The notes under the pieces are model-generated. The model made no database searches. It was not told where the DNA came from and worked only from the letters and a program-made list of their open reading frames with translations. From Acrasis kona (Eukaryota; Heterolobosea; Eutetramitea; Acrasida; Acrasidae), in the NCBI GenBank assembly GCA_026419775.2, contig JAOPGA020001747.1, forward strand, positions 1 to 56,259: a DNA stretch of 56,259 bases. The letters run 5' to 3'. Below, in pieces: positions 39,616 to 49,706 of this stretch (within the stretch, counting starts at the first letter, position 1; every line of letters starts with the position of its first letter). Position numbers and translations under genes: made by a program.

Positions 39616-42600
39616 ATGGATGATTTTATAGTGTTTGACGAAGAAGATGGGGGAGTGACAAACAATTCAACCCCAGCAAATACAACTAACAAAGCAAAAA
39701 ATAACGTTCGCACAGTACTTATTCCTGCGCAAGACGACGAATACAACATTGCACGTGATAGACCGAGACGTGCCGGCAGACAACGCCCAAGTCGATACGT
39801 TGAAGAAGATGTAATTGATGAAATGCCCATTCCGCAGCAAGCACCTAAACGAAGACCACAACAAACACAACAACAAAATTCAACACAAAGACCACAGCAA
39901 GCACAGACAGAAGCACCAGCACAAAATGAGAGGCGAACACAAAACAGAGCAGCTGAGGATCAACGCCCCACACCAGCTAGAACAGCGGAGACTTTTAGAA
40001 ATGTAAATAACGTTAGAGATACGGTATACTATGCTGATACAAACGCTATCCAACAACGTAATAAAACGGAGGCATGGGAAAAACAAATGCGTGAAAATGA
40101 ACAAAGGGGAGAACAAGAATTAAATGATGAACAAGCAGCCCTAGAGGCCGAGCAAAGCGAAGAGGAGGAGGAGGAAGAAAGCGAAGAAGAAGTTGTAGAA
40201 AGGGTTCCAGAGGTCAAGAAGATTATTAATCTCGCAGAAGGTGTCGCTCGAAGAGTTTGTCTTCCTGATACGCTTGCAAATGTACTCAAACAGCATCAAC
40301 TAGAGGGGATAAGATTCTGCTGGAAGCACATTGTAATTGCAAAGCACAGGGAACTAAAAGGTTGCATTTTAGCACATTCCATGGGTCTAGGAAAGACGCT
40401 ACAAATTGTTTCCGTTTGTTACATGTTCTTGGCAGAAAAAGACCACGGAGGAGGAAAAAGGATTTTGATTTGTTGTCCTAAGAGTGTACTTTTGAACTGG
40501 AGGAATGAATTTGAATATTGGGTTGAAAAATGTAAACTGGATCAATTCAAGATGAAGAACCTGTACTTGATTGATGAAAGTTGTTCTGGTCAAGAAAAGA
40601 GAATCAAAAAAGTATCAGAGTGGAGGGAAAAAGGTGGTGTTTTATTGATGACCACATCCATTTATGCAAGACTAACCGGTAATGAAAAAGGAGCCATTCG
40701 AGCAAAAGATCCAAACACATTGTACACTGACTATCTTAATAAAAATTATCAATACAAGGCCATCCCTAGAGGCAGAAAGTCAAAAACTCAACGTCTTCGA
40801 CAATTACAAAATGGAGGCGGGAGAGTAGACAGGGACGAGGATGCACAAAAACAACCACAACAACTCTCACAATTCAACATTACTATGAGGGGGTTATTAT
40901 ACACTGCAGAATTAGTCATTGTGGATGAAGGATCAACGCTCAAGTCCAAGAAAACACTTTTTAGTCGTGCCTTATCAAGAATACCAACACACAATCGCAT
41001 TTTGCTTACTGGAACTCCACTACAAAACAATCTCGAAGAATACTTTAACATGGTTGATTTCGTAAGAAGAGGGTATTGGACCATTAAGGACTTCCGAACA
41101 TTATTCGCAAGACCCATTCAAGAAGGATTTAAAAGAGATTCTGATAAGTTTTCCGTTGAACAAATGAAAACACAATCCTACATTTTGGTGTCGGAATTAA
41201 AAAAGATGGTTGACAGAAGAGATCAAAAAATCCTATTGGACACATTACCAAAAAAGTACGAATATGTGGTCAACTTTAAATTGGGAAATGTTCAGAAGAA
41301 ACTCTACGAGTTATTCCTTCAGAGCAAGTCGACAGAAGCTTATCGCACCAATGTGATTTATTTGGCATGCATGTTGGGAAAGATTGTAAATCACCCGGAC
41401 ATGTTACTTTTGTACTGCAAGAGAAGTGGCGTATCTAATGCCGCTCAACAAGAAGCACTCCAAAGAAGAATCCAAGCAAGACTAGACGGTCAACCAGAAT
41501 CATCATCTTCCGAAGATTCCGGTTCCGAAAACGAACAAGAACCATCAAAACGTGTCAAAAGAGAAAATCAAGACGACAAGCGACAAATAGGAATCATACA
41601 ACCAGAAACCATCCAAGATGATTTATTCGACCAAGATCTCATCAAGAGCGAAGTCAAAAACGAAATCAAAAACGAAATCAAGAATGAAGTCAAGAATGAA
41701 AATTCCAACTCACTCAAAAAGGAAAAGAAAGAATCAAGAGACAATAACGACGACATTGACCGGCTATTAAACATCTCGCCCAAAAAAAAGAGAAAACGAA
41801 AATCAAAATCAAACGAAAAATCAACAGTCGACAATGATGAAATTGATCGTTTACTAAATTCAACATTTGTTCCCAATTACCACAAAAAGAGAAACAAGGG
41901 TTCGAAATCATCAATCAGATCGCATCGTTCCAGCATTGCAGATGATGACGAATCGGATGAACAAGACGAAATCGATAAAATCTTTAACGGAAATGAAATC
42001 TTAGAACACGCCGATGAAGACTATTCGTGGGCACTTCCAGTGCTCGAAAACAGTTACAAACAAACAAGAGCATGGCATTCGCCAAAGATGGAATTCTTGT
42101 TACGATTGATTGGTAAATTATACGAATCTGACGAAAAGATGTTAATCTTTACTCAATACACCGAAATGATTGATGTCATGGAGGACCATCTTTCTAATTA
42201 CAAAATCAAATTTAAGGATGGATCCACGAGGGCTTTACAAAATGAAATTGATTATTTGAGGCTGGATGGAAGTTGTAGGTCTAAAGATCGTCAACGCATG
42301 ATTGATGAGTTCAATCAGCGTGATTCTGAAATAAAAGTCTTTTTGATTTCCACATTGGCTGGTGGTCAAGGTATTAATTTGACTGCTGCCTCTCGTGTTG
42401 TTGTTTTTGATGTGACGTGGGATCCCACATGGAGCAGTCAATCTATTTTTAGAGCCTATCGCTTCGGCCAAACTCGTCCTGTCCATATTTATAGATTCGT
42501 AACGTGTGGTACGGTAGAGGAAAATATTTGGCTGAGATGCGTTGCCAAAATGTGGTTGTTCAAAAGAATTGTTGATAATCGCATTCCTGAGAGAAAGATT

Positions 42601-43323
42601 AGTATGGAGGATTTGAATTTGTTTAATAGTAATGGCGTGGATACACGTACCAATAGCGACGAGCCGTTGCTTAATCCTCAAGTGTATGGTCAGGACGACA
42701 TGTTGAAAGCTCTTCTCGGTACCCAAGAAAGAGGTGCCATGGGCGAAGCTAATGTAATCTTGCATCCTTTCACCGTCACTCAACAGGACATTGAAAATTC
42801 TCAAATCGGAGGCGTCGACAACACTCAGTCACAAGCCAATACTCTGGATCCCATCAATTATGATGAACAAGAGGCCTTGAGGAACGGTGGTGAATTTGAC
42901 GTCAACAACAAGATTGCAAGTGTGTTTCATTATGAAAGTTTGTATTTGGATGACTTGAACGACAAGTTGACCGATGAACAAGGTGAAAGAAGTTTGAGAG
43001 AATACGAAGCACAACACGCTGATGCTAGACGAGCCAGAATGAACCATGACAGAGAATACAATTCTCAAGAGAGCGAAGATGATGAGATGGAGGAGGTTGT
43101 GAATAATGGAGGAGGTGATCATCCACCAGGAGGTCCTTACATTCCACCAGTCGTTCCACCCGAAGAATTAATGGAGGCTGAACCAGAAATCATGGCTCCG
43201 GTGGATCAACAAATGCAACAAGAGTTGGATCATCAACATGAAGATAACCATCCACCTCCACTTTCACAAGAACAACAACAAGAGATTGTACAACAATTAC
43301 AGCGCCAATTACTCATGATGTAA
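39616..43323 (+). CDS. SNF2-family ATPase, ATRX/ARIP4-like
   Basis: One exon, 1235 residues. N-terminus Gln/Arg-rich with an acidic run (QSEEEEEEESEEEVVE). The ATPase starts near residue 224 (LKQHQLEGIRFCWKHI); motif I is HSMGLGKT (about 255), motif II DEGSTLKSKK (about 437), motif III LLTGTPLQNN (about 464). A long charged insert (about 640-830, with a KNEIKNE repeat) precedes the second lobe: KMLIFTQYTEMIDVM, ISTLAGGQGINLTAASR and RAYRFGQTRPV. RAYRFGQ and the following IWLRCVAKMWLFKRIVD are hallmarks of the ATRX/ARIP4 branch. It would slide or deposit histones. No ADD or PHD domain is present. Motif II is DEGS, not DEGH. It ends 22 bp before a histone-fold gene on the other strand. Confidence 0.85.
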   Translation: MDDFIVFDEEDGGVTNNSTPANTTNKAKNNVRTVLIPAQDDEYNIARDRPRRAGRQRPSRYVEEDVIDEMPIPQQAPKRRPQQTQQQNSTQRPQQAQTEAPAQNERRTQNRAAEDQRPTPARTAETFRNVNNVRDTVYYADTNAIQQRNKTEAWEKQMRENEQRGEQELNDEQAALEAEQSEEEEEEESEEEVVERVPEVKKIINLAEGVARRVCLPDTLANVLKQHQLEGIRFCWKHIVIAKHRELKGCILAHSMGLGKTLQIVSVCYMFLAEKDHGGGKRILICCPKSVLLNWRNEFEYWVEKCKLDQFKMKNLYLIDESCSGQEKRIKKVSEWREKGGVLLMTTSIYARLTGNEKGAIRAKDPNTLYTDYLNKNYQYKAIPRGRKSKTQRLRQLQNGGGRVDRDEDAQKQPQQLSQFNITMRGLLYTAELVIVDEGSTLKSKKTLFSRALSRIPTHNRILLTGTPLQNNLEEYFNMVDFVRRGYWTIKDFRTLFARPIQEGFKRDSDKFSVEQMKTQSYILVSELKKMVDRRDQKILLDTLPKKYEYVVNFKLGNVQKKLYELFLQSKSTEAYRTNVIYLACMLGKIVNHPDMLLLYCKRSGVSNAAQQEALQRRIQARLDGQPESSSSEDSGSENEQEPSKRVKRENQDDKRQIGIIQPETIQDDLFDQDLIKSEVKNEIKNEIKNEVKNENSNSLKKEKKESRDNNDDIDRLLNISPKKKRKRKSKSNEKSTVDNDEIDRLLNSTFVPNYHKKRNKGSKSSIRSHRSSIADDDESDEQDEIDKIFNGNEILEHADEDYSWALPVLENSYKQTRAWHSPKMEFLLRLIGKLYESDEKMLIFTQYTEMIDVMEDHLSNYKIKFKDGSTRALQNEIDYLRLDGSCRSKDRQRMIDEFNQRDSEIKVFLISTLAGGQGINLTAASRVVVFDVTWDPTWSSQSIFRAYRFGQTRPVHIYRFVTCGTVEENIWLRCVAKMWLFKRIVDNRIPERKISMEDLNLFNSNGVDTRTNSDEPLLNPQVYGQDDMLKALLGTQERGAMGEANVILHPFTVTQQDIENSQIGGVDNTQSQANTLDPINYDEQEALRNGGEFDVNNKIASVFHYESLYLDDLNDKLTDEQGERSLREYEAQHADARRARMNHDREYNSQESEDDEMEEVVNNGGGDHPPGGPYIPPVVPPEELMEAEPEIMAPVDQQMQQELDHQHEDNHPPPLSQEQQQEIVQQLQRQLLMM

Positions 43324-43344
43324 CATTAATTTATTAAATAATTA

Positions 43345-44607
43345 TTATTGCTCAGGTTCAGAGTCTGAAATTTCTTCATCTTTATCTTTTTGGGCACCTT
43401 TTTCCTTGGATTGTTTTTCTTTGGATGCCTTCTTCTTTTGTTTCTTTTCTTTGGGTTCTTTATGAGAAGACTTGAAGTTTGCCTTGAATGTAGGATCGGA
43501 CTTGTCAAGCTTTGCTCTCTTCGACAAGAATGCTTCGCTCAAACTATCTTCCTTTTGTTCTCGAAGTCTCTTGCGACCAGCCTCGTCCAAATTCTTTTCC
43601 TTCTTCTTCTTTTCGTCAGCAGTGTTGATGATGATTTCTCCAGCCTCGCATACGGTGTCCATGTTTAACGTCTGCTTTCCTGTGGTCAAGTTGGCCTTCT
43701 TGAGAATGTCTTTTAGGTTGGAATTGTTCATGTTCAAAGGTTCGCCGTTGAGTCCCTTGATGGCACTGGCCAACAATAGGTTGGGGACATTAACCGTACG
43801 AGTTTTGTTTACTTTTGTAATAAAGTTTGCTATGCTGAAAACATCAGTAATCGTGTGCTCTACGTAGGTTTGGATGGTGTCGAATGCACCCTTTGAGATT
43901 TTGATGGATGGAGAGATCTCTCTGATTACCTCCTTTAGTAATCTCAAGAATGCAGCTCTTGGAATGTTTAGATCGGTTCTTTGGAGCAAGTTTACTTCCA
44001 CGTCATCACGAGTTACATCCACACCCTCTACATTGGTCAACACTACTTGTTCCTTCCCAATCGTGAACTCGCTCTTTCTCTTTCTGGAAGTTTTTGAGGG
44101 CTTCTTTATTTTATCTACTGAAGATGATGGTTTAGGAGTTTTCTTCTTGGTGGAAGCGGGTTCCTCTTGTGCTTCGGACTTTTCTTGACTAGACTCTTTA
44201 CTCTTCTTGTTCTTTGGGGTAGAATCGGTCTTTTTTGGAGTGTCCTGCTCTTGGCTACTTTGTTTCTTAGCGGACTCCTCTTGTGCTTCGGATGACTTTT
44301 TTTGTTCTTCGCTCGCTTCCTTCTCCTTGTTTTTTGGTGTGGCGTCGGACTTTTTTGGGGTAGGTTGCTCTTGGCTACTTTGTTTTTTGGGAGTAGCTGG
44401 TTCTTGTGAACTTTGTGTTTGGGAATCGGTGAGTTGGCTTGGATCAGCGGTCTTCTTTTTCCTTGAAACGGGAGTCTTGTTGAATTCCACATCCGTGTCA
44501 CCAGTTTGCGATAATACACTATCAATCGATGTTGAAGCGTTTCCTATTGACGACGATTGGCTTTTTCTTTTTTGAGGTGCTGGCTTGGGTGTTTTTTGTT
44601 TCCGCAT
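43345..44607 (-). CDS. Long-tailed histone-fold protein, H3-like
   Basis: One exon, 420 residues. The first about 205 are a Lys/Ser/Gln/Pro/Thr tail built of repeats such as SSQEQPTPKK and DSTPKNKKSKES. Then comes a histone fold (about 207-288): NIPRAAFLRLLKEVIREISP (H3 alphaN/alpha1 type), GAFDTIQTYVEHTITDVFSI (alpha2), and KTRTVNVPNLLLASAIKGLN (alpha3). Loop spacing follows canonical H3, whose alphaN reads LLIRKLPFQRLVREI. A charged C-terminal extension of about 130 residues follows. It could be an H3 variant or other fold partner (for example a TAF or NF-Y type). A centromeric H3 with such long tails would be exceptional. It faces the ATRX-like gene, tail-to-tail. Confidence 0.6.
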   Translation of the reverse strand: MRKQKTPKPAPQKRKSQSSSIGNASTSIDSVLSQTGDTDVEFNKTPVSRKKKTADPSQLTDSQTQSSQEPATPKKQSSQEQPTPKKSDATPKNKEKEASEEQKKSSEAQEESAKKQSSQEQDTPKKTDSTPKNKKSKESSQEKSEAQEEPASTKKKTPKPSSSVDKIKKPSKTSRKRKSEFTIGKEQVVLTNVEGVDVTRDDVEVNLLQRTDLNIPRAAFLRLLKEVIREISPSIKISKGAFDTIQTYVEHTITDVFSIANFITKVNKTRTVNVPNLLLASAIKGLNGEPLNMNNSNLKDILKKANLTTGKQTLNMDTVCEAGEIIINTADEKKKKEKNLDEAGRKRLREQKEDSLSEAFLSKRAKLDKSDPTFKANFKSSHKEPKEKKQKKKASKEKQSKEKGAQKDKDEEISDSEPEQ

Positions 44608-44943
44608 AGTTGATTGGTCTCACCAACTGTTATTTTTGTTCAAAATTTGTGTTGATACCTTCAATAATTGTAATGAACAGGATCCAAAACAAGTCATTAC
44701 TGGTTTAATAACTTATAATTCTCACTATCTCCAACCTTTGCAAAGACATTGCACCCGATAACGTTCTTTAGATGCCGAGTTTGAAACTTCTAAAATGTGA
44801 AAACATCCTACAAATTCATAGTCTTTGCCAACCAGCAGTTTTCACCTATTTTTCTTTTTTGTGTATGCATATAAAAAGTTGAAGAGGTTCCAGTGATTTT
44901 GTGACAATTTCGATAAGGTTGAGCGAGGTTTTCCGTTGTAATT
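44608..44943. promoter_or_regulatory. Divergent intergenic region between H3-like and F-box/NTase genes
   Basis: 336 bp between head-to-head genes; should hold both promoters. No distinct box recognised. Confidence 0.4.
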
Positions 44944-46380
44944 ATGAAGAGGAAGCACGACCAGATGGACACGGATGCCGAGAGCAAAGGAATTGAGCTC
45001 CATGAAATACCAAGAGAAGTGATTTATCAAATTATGATGTGCGCTGATAATAAGACGATATTGAACTTTTCTTTTTCATGTCATTACACGTACAATGTAT
45101 TCCATGACATGAGGAGCGAAAGCATTGATGAATTACGTTTATTTTATCTAAACCACGGCTATAAAGCGCCTTCGCACAGGACCATTGACTCTAGACTAAT
45201 CAAAATGGATGTAGATGCAAAGGAATTCAGGGATAAATTCTTCAGTGAATTGGGTGCTGATTCTTTCGCAGGTAAGTTAGTTGAGCAACTATTTCAGCAC
45301 AATGCCACAAGTGACAATTGTAAATTTGTCGTAGCCGGTGGATTCGTGTTGAGGACATTAAAAGGAGAAAAAAATAACCATCTCTTTCATAACGGCCAAA
45401 AAACATCAGACGTTGATATATTTCTCATGGAATATGGTTGTACTCCCGAACACAGTGACGAAGTGCTCAAAAATATTTTAAAAACTCTTGATAAAGCAGA
45501 AATTAATGACAGATATGTTATTGCAATGTACTCAAACACCTTGAACATTGTCTGCAAGCTTTATGATGATGTTCAAATTGTATTGAGAAGGATTTACTCA
45601 ATTGAGGAACTACTTGTATTATTTGATTTGGATTGTTGTCGATTTGCCTATGACGGCAATGCAGTCCACACAATCAACGAAGGACTACGTGCTTATCAAA
45701 CAAGAACAAATTATGTTGCTGAACAACACAGATCAAACCAGATGTACTACAAAAGAGCTCTAAAGTATGGAGTAAGGAACTACGCAACTTTGTTCTTTGA
45801 TATTAATTTATTCGATCACTTACTAAAACCTGCTACTGAATTCACTGAAAATGCATCAATGTTAGAGAATGAAAGGTATTCACGAGTTAAACAAGCATAT
45901 GAAACAAAATTCGATCCAAAATATATTGCTACCCTTTGTTACAAAAACGATAACCAGAGTTGTCCATACGACGAGGACTCTGAATTTTACACGAGCTTAA
46001 ACCGATTGACTTATGATGAGATGTTAGCTTTAAAAGACAGTGGCGCAATGACGCTGAGGGATATGTTGCCAGAAAGTTACGAAGATGATATGACCTTTAA
46101 TAAAGATACATTCATTACGAACATAGTTAAGAAGACAAAGTACGAAATACCCTTAAACTTTGCTTTCCTATTCGCATCTGATAAGAGGCAACTCCCATTG
46201 TTTTCGGAGTACTATAGGGATTCGCATTTGGTTAAAAAGTATCACATTAGTAGATGCTCATTATGTGATAGGTACGTACAGAGGAGGAGCGAACAAGAGT
46301 GCATGGATAGAGAGAATCTTTTGTGTTTTGATTGCAAGAAATTTAAGAAAATTGCAAAAGAACAAAGAAAGTTTTACTAA
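44944..46380 (+). CDS. F-box-like protein with nucleotidyltransferase-like core and zinc ribbon
   Basis: One exon, 478 residues. N-terminal helices (IELHEIPREVIYQIMMC, then ILNFSFSCHYTYNVF) resemble an F-box. Next is a nucleotidyltransferase-like core: VVAGGFVLRTL (about 129), then a SDVDIFLM pair of aspartates (about 156), and VQIVLRRIYSIEELLVLFDL, DCCRFAYDGN. Proteins with this core and FDLDCC-type string are known in amoebae and large DNA viruses. The C-terminus holds a zinc-binding C-x2-C ... C-x2-C (CSLCDRYVQRR, LLCFDCKK). Substrate and reaction are unknown; the fold may be catalytically active or only a binding module. Confidence 0.55.
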   Translation: MKRKHDQMDTDAESKGIELHEIPREVIYQIMMCADNKTILNFSFSCHYTYNVFHDMRSESIDELRLFYLNHGYKAPSHRTIDSRLIKMDVDAKEFRDKFFSELGADSFAGKLVEQLFQHNATSDNCKFVVAGGFVLRTLKGEKNNHLFHNGQKTSDVDIFLMEYGCTPEHSDEVLKNILKTLDKAEINDRYVIAMYSNTLNIVCKLYDDVQIVLRRIYSIEELLVLFDLDCCRFAYDGNAVHTINEGLRAYQTRTNYVAEQHRSNQMYYKRALKYGVRNYATLFFDINLFDHLLKPATEFTENASMLENERYSRVKQAYETKFDPKYIATLCYKNDNQSCPYDEDSEFYTSLNRLTYDEMLALKDSGAMTLRDMLPESYEDDMTFNKDTFITNIVKKTKYEIPLNFAFLFASDKRQLPLFSEYYRDSHLVKKYHISRCSLCDRYVQRRSEQECMDRENLLCFDCKKFKKIAKEQRKFY

Positions 46381-46505
46381 AACACAGTATAATGTTCTTC
46401 CCATTCTACTTTTTTTCACATATGGCCGAATAAACACTTTTTATTAATATCATCACAGTTTACACAATATTGTAAAAATTAAATTATTGTAATATCTTTT
46501 TTGAC

Positions 46506-48766
46506 ATGAACGGAAGCTTGAGGAGGTTGATGGAGGTATTTGCTTCCATGATATAGCACCTTTAACATTTTAGACCACATCTGAGGAAAGGGACGCTCAA
46601 ATTTGGAGTGACATAAAAGAAAATAAAATAGAAAAGGAGGAGGTTTTACCTACCCTCAAAGCACTTTTAAAAGAAAAAGCCGAAGGGGGTAATGTATTAT
46701 GGAACATGCTTTTTTCACAATTCTACCATACGGTCGAGGATCAAGGTTTTGAGTTGTTGAGGTTGTTCGTATCCCAACTATTGGAAAACTCAAAAAAATA
46801 CCTATGCAATTATGGCGATCAACTAAAATCTAATCTCCTTAACATGTTGATGTGTTTGATGGAGAGTTGTCTGGTTGACGACGAGCTAACGGATGAAAAT
46901 GTTCCCATCTTTACCGTTTGCTGCCGCATATGTAGGAGATTAAACATTTCTCACATGAACGACATGCACATTGATCACTTTGACTTTGATCGCCTCGTAG
47001 CCATCCTTGTTCGAGCCTCCAAATTCCCCATGAATGTTAGCGACCAAGTATTACCAGGTGCAAGCGACTACAGGTGCAGAAATCATTGCTTCAAAGTACT
47101 ACGCACCCTCAAAGATCACACAACCATGTGGCTCGAGCCGCGCATGCCACAGACCGTCACCATGAAATGCAGTTGGAATTATACCGAGGTCATTTTGAGC
47201 GTATTCATGCAGATCGGGTGCACGCCGGTTCTCCCCGCCGATCATTTCATTTCCATCTACAACTCGAACACTCATCCGTTATTGAAATGTACCGCAATCA
47301 ACATGATGACCTACTACATGACGTATACATCAAAGGACAGTTGCACAATCGAACAATTAGAACAATTTCGGATCGCAAACGAGAATGCATTGCAGGAACA
47401 GGATTCAAGAGTGAACACGAGCGCATTAGTATTTTTTAAACATTATTTCGACATTTTCGAAACGACAGAACAGACATCAACACAATTGTGTTCGGATGTG
47501 GCGGATAAAGTGATTTCATTTTCAGAGCGACAAATTCCAAAAATAATTAGAGACGAAAAAACATTTGAATTTTCTGCTCTTGTAGATTGTCTTGTATCGT
47601 GTTTTGTAATTAATGAAAAGAGATTGTTGGTTTTGAATTTGTTTAAAACTCAAATCATTGATGTGTTTTTAAAGCAGCCTTTTTGTTTAAATATAGAGTT
47701 GTTTAATGTGTTGCTTTCTTTTTGTCTTGATGTGATTAGAGATTTTGATATCATGTATATGGATATGATGATGCCTTGTTTGACCTTTTCGTTACAAAAA
47801 ATCAAAAATGCACAATTGCAGGGAGAAGAAGTCGATGATCATTTTTTGATTACCGAATTTTTATTTGAGACCATAGAAAAGATTCCGACAGAAGGGTTCG
47901 AAGAAGCAATTGGAAAAGAACATTTTAATTTAATAAAAGATATTTGTAAACATGGTGTGACGCAAGAGTCAACATGTATGAATTTTATATATTTGATGGT
48001 GATCCTGTTGTCTGAAAAAATGTTGACCTCTTCGATATTACCCGAAGACATTGAAGAAAAGAAGAAGGCAATCAATAGATTGATAACACATGCGGTTAGC
48101 TGCACGAGAGATTTGAAATATAGAGATGATATTGTATTTGGTCGACCTTTTATTTTGGCAACCAATGCAATGTGTGCTATGAATGCTTTGTTGAGTCAGT
48201 ATGATCGTGATCTTGTTATTTATGATGTTTTTATGAGTCGTGTCGATGACATCATGATTTGTTTTAATCCCATAAACGAACTTGAATTGAGTTCTAGTTC
48301 TGAATACATTATAAACGGCATGCACAATCATATCGTGCTATTTTCCATAATGTGTACGCTGCGCCCTGAGAAAACGGTCGCTCTTTTTGTTGTAAATGGC
48401 ATGTTGGCAATGGCTGCTGTGGTGTGGGGTAGGTTTTGTCACGCTGATTCAAAGGAGAGAGGGTTTTGTTTTGATGCACTCGTTTTGATGACTGAATACT
48501 TGTGTAAACTTGATCAGCGTTTCATTTACTTTTCAGCACTTTGGGTTGAATTTGAAAATGACTTGTTTGAATTGGATGCATACAGACGCGTATCATTCAG
48601 AAGGATATTCAATCAATTTAGTGCTAGAATATATGATAATGAATATGAAAGAAAAGAAGGTCGCCAGGCAGTTCTAGAGCTGTGCGGCATCGAGACCCTC
48701 CCAAGGTTCCACCCACTCTCTGATGTACAACCTACAGAACAAACAATAATAATAAACTTTGGATAA
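46506..48766 (+). CDS. Large alpha-helical repeat protein, function unknown
   Basis: Exon 1, 46506-46535 (MNGSLRRLME), a 38-nt intron ending CATTTTAG, and exon 2, 46574-48766, give 740 residues. The sequence is a run of amphipathic helices (QGFELLRLFVSQLLENSKKY, LLKCTAINMMTYYMT, ELFNVLLSFCLDVI), the look of a HEAT/ARM solenoid such as importin/exportin-like or other scaffold proteins. No signature repeat is clear enough to name a family. No signal peptide or membrane span. Confidence 0.6.
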
Positions 48767-49023
48767 AATAATTAAAAATAAAATTATATTTGTCGTTTTG
48801 AACGATGATTATATTGGAGTTGGCGGTGCTGGTTTGTGGGAAGTGAATTAGTAATTTTGATTTATTGTTTGGAATGTGATTGGTAATCAAAATTTGGACT
48901 CGACCATATTGGTCAGTACCTATGCAATAAAGTTCTTTTAGCTCTGTAATAATTCTTGATGATTTGACTAACGCTCTTGTTCGGATGTACAGGTGATCCT
49001 ACTCTTGATATTCTCCTTCCAAT

Positions 49024-49579
49024 ATGAAAACCTCATTACAAAAAAGATCCACAAACATGAATTTCTTCAAAAAAATTTGGAACACTGAGGAAGTTCATCA
49101 TGAGCCAAGCGAACCTACAACAATCACATCAGAAGACAGACTAGAAAATCTTGAGAGCAGGCAAAGAAGGCTTGAAGAGCAGATAGAAAGAGAGAGAAGC
49201 AATGCTAGAACTTACATGCAGATGGGAAACAAAACTTGTACTTACATACAACATCATTTTATGATTAATAACAGATGCGGCTAATTGCCTCAGGAGAGCA
49301 AATAATTTACAACAACAACTTGATCAGGTGGTTAATCATTCACTCAAAGTAGGGAACGTGGCATACTCAAAAGTAGAGGTAGATGAAAATAAAATTAAAG
49401 AATTAGAGCAGCAAATACAATTAGAGAGAACAAAGGCAAAAGACTTTCTAATGAACAACAACAAATCAGGTACGTCCCACCATTATTGTGCTTATTTAAC
49501 TTTTTAAGCCGCCAAAGAATGCGTTGAACGAAAGCAGGATTTACAAGATGAATTAGACAAGTTAATAAATAATCGTTAA
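49024..49579 (+). CDS. Small coiled-coil protein
   Basis: Three exons (49024-49237, 49275-49469, 49509-49579) encode 159 residues; introns are 37 and 39 nt, the second ending TTTTTAAG. Heptad-like sequence dominates: RLENLESRQRRLEEQIERER, then KELEQQIQLERTKAKDF-like stretches and RKQDLQDELDKL. It probably dimerises; partner unknown. The N-terminus (MKTSLQKRSTNMNFFKKIWN) is basic but not a clear signal peptide; MNFFKK could be an alternative start. Confidence 0.6.
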
Positions 49580-49706
49580 ACATCACTTTTATAATAAGTT
49601 GGAGAGTTTGTAGGTGTTGCCTCAAGTGTTGTTAATACATTTTCCATAATTATAACAATCTCTTCAAACGAGTACCTCAAAGTGCCAACACCTTTCCATT
49701 AAATCT

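Noticed and set aside
39616-40290. Opposite-strand and alternative frames over the Gln-rich N-terminus of the ATRX-like gene
   Set aside because: Composition follows from the repeats on the coding strand; no independent evidence.
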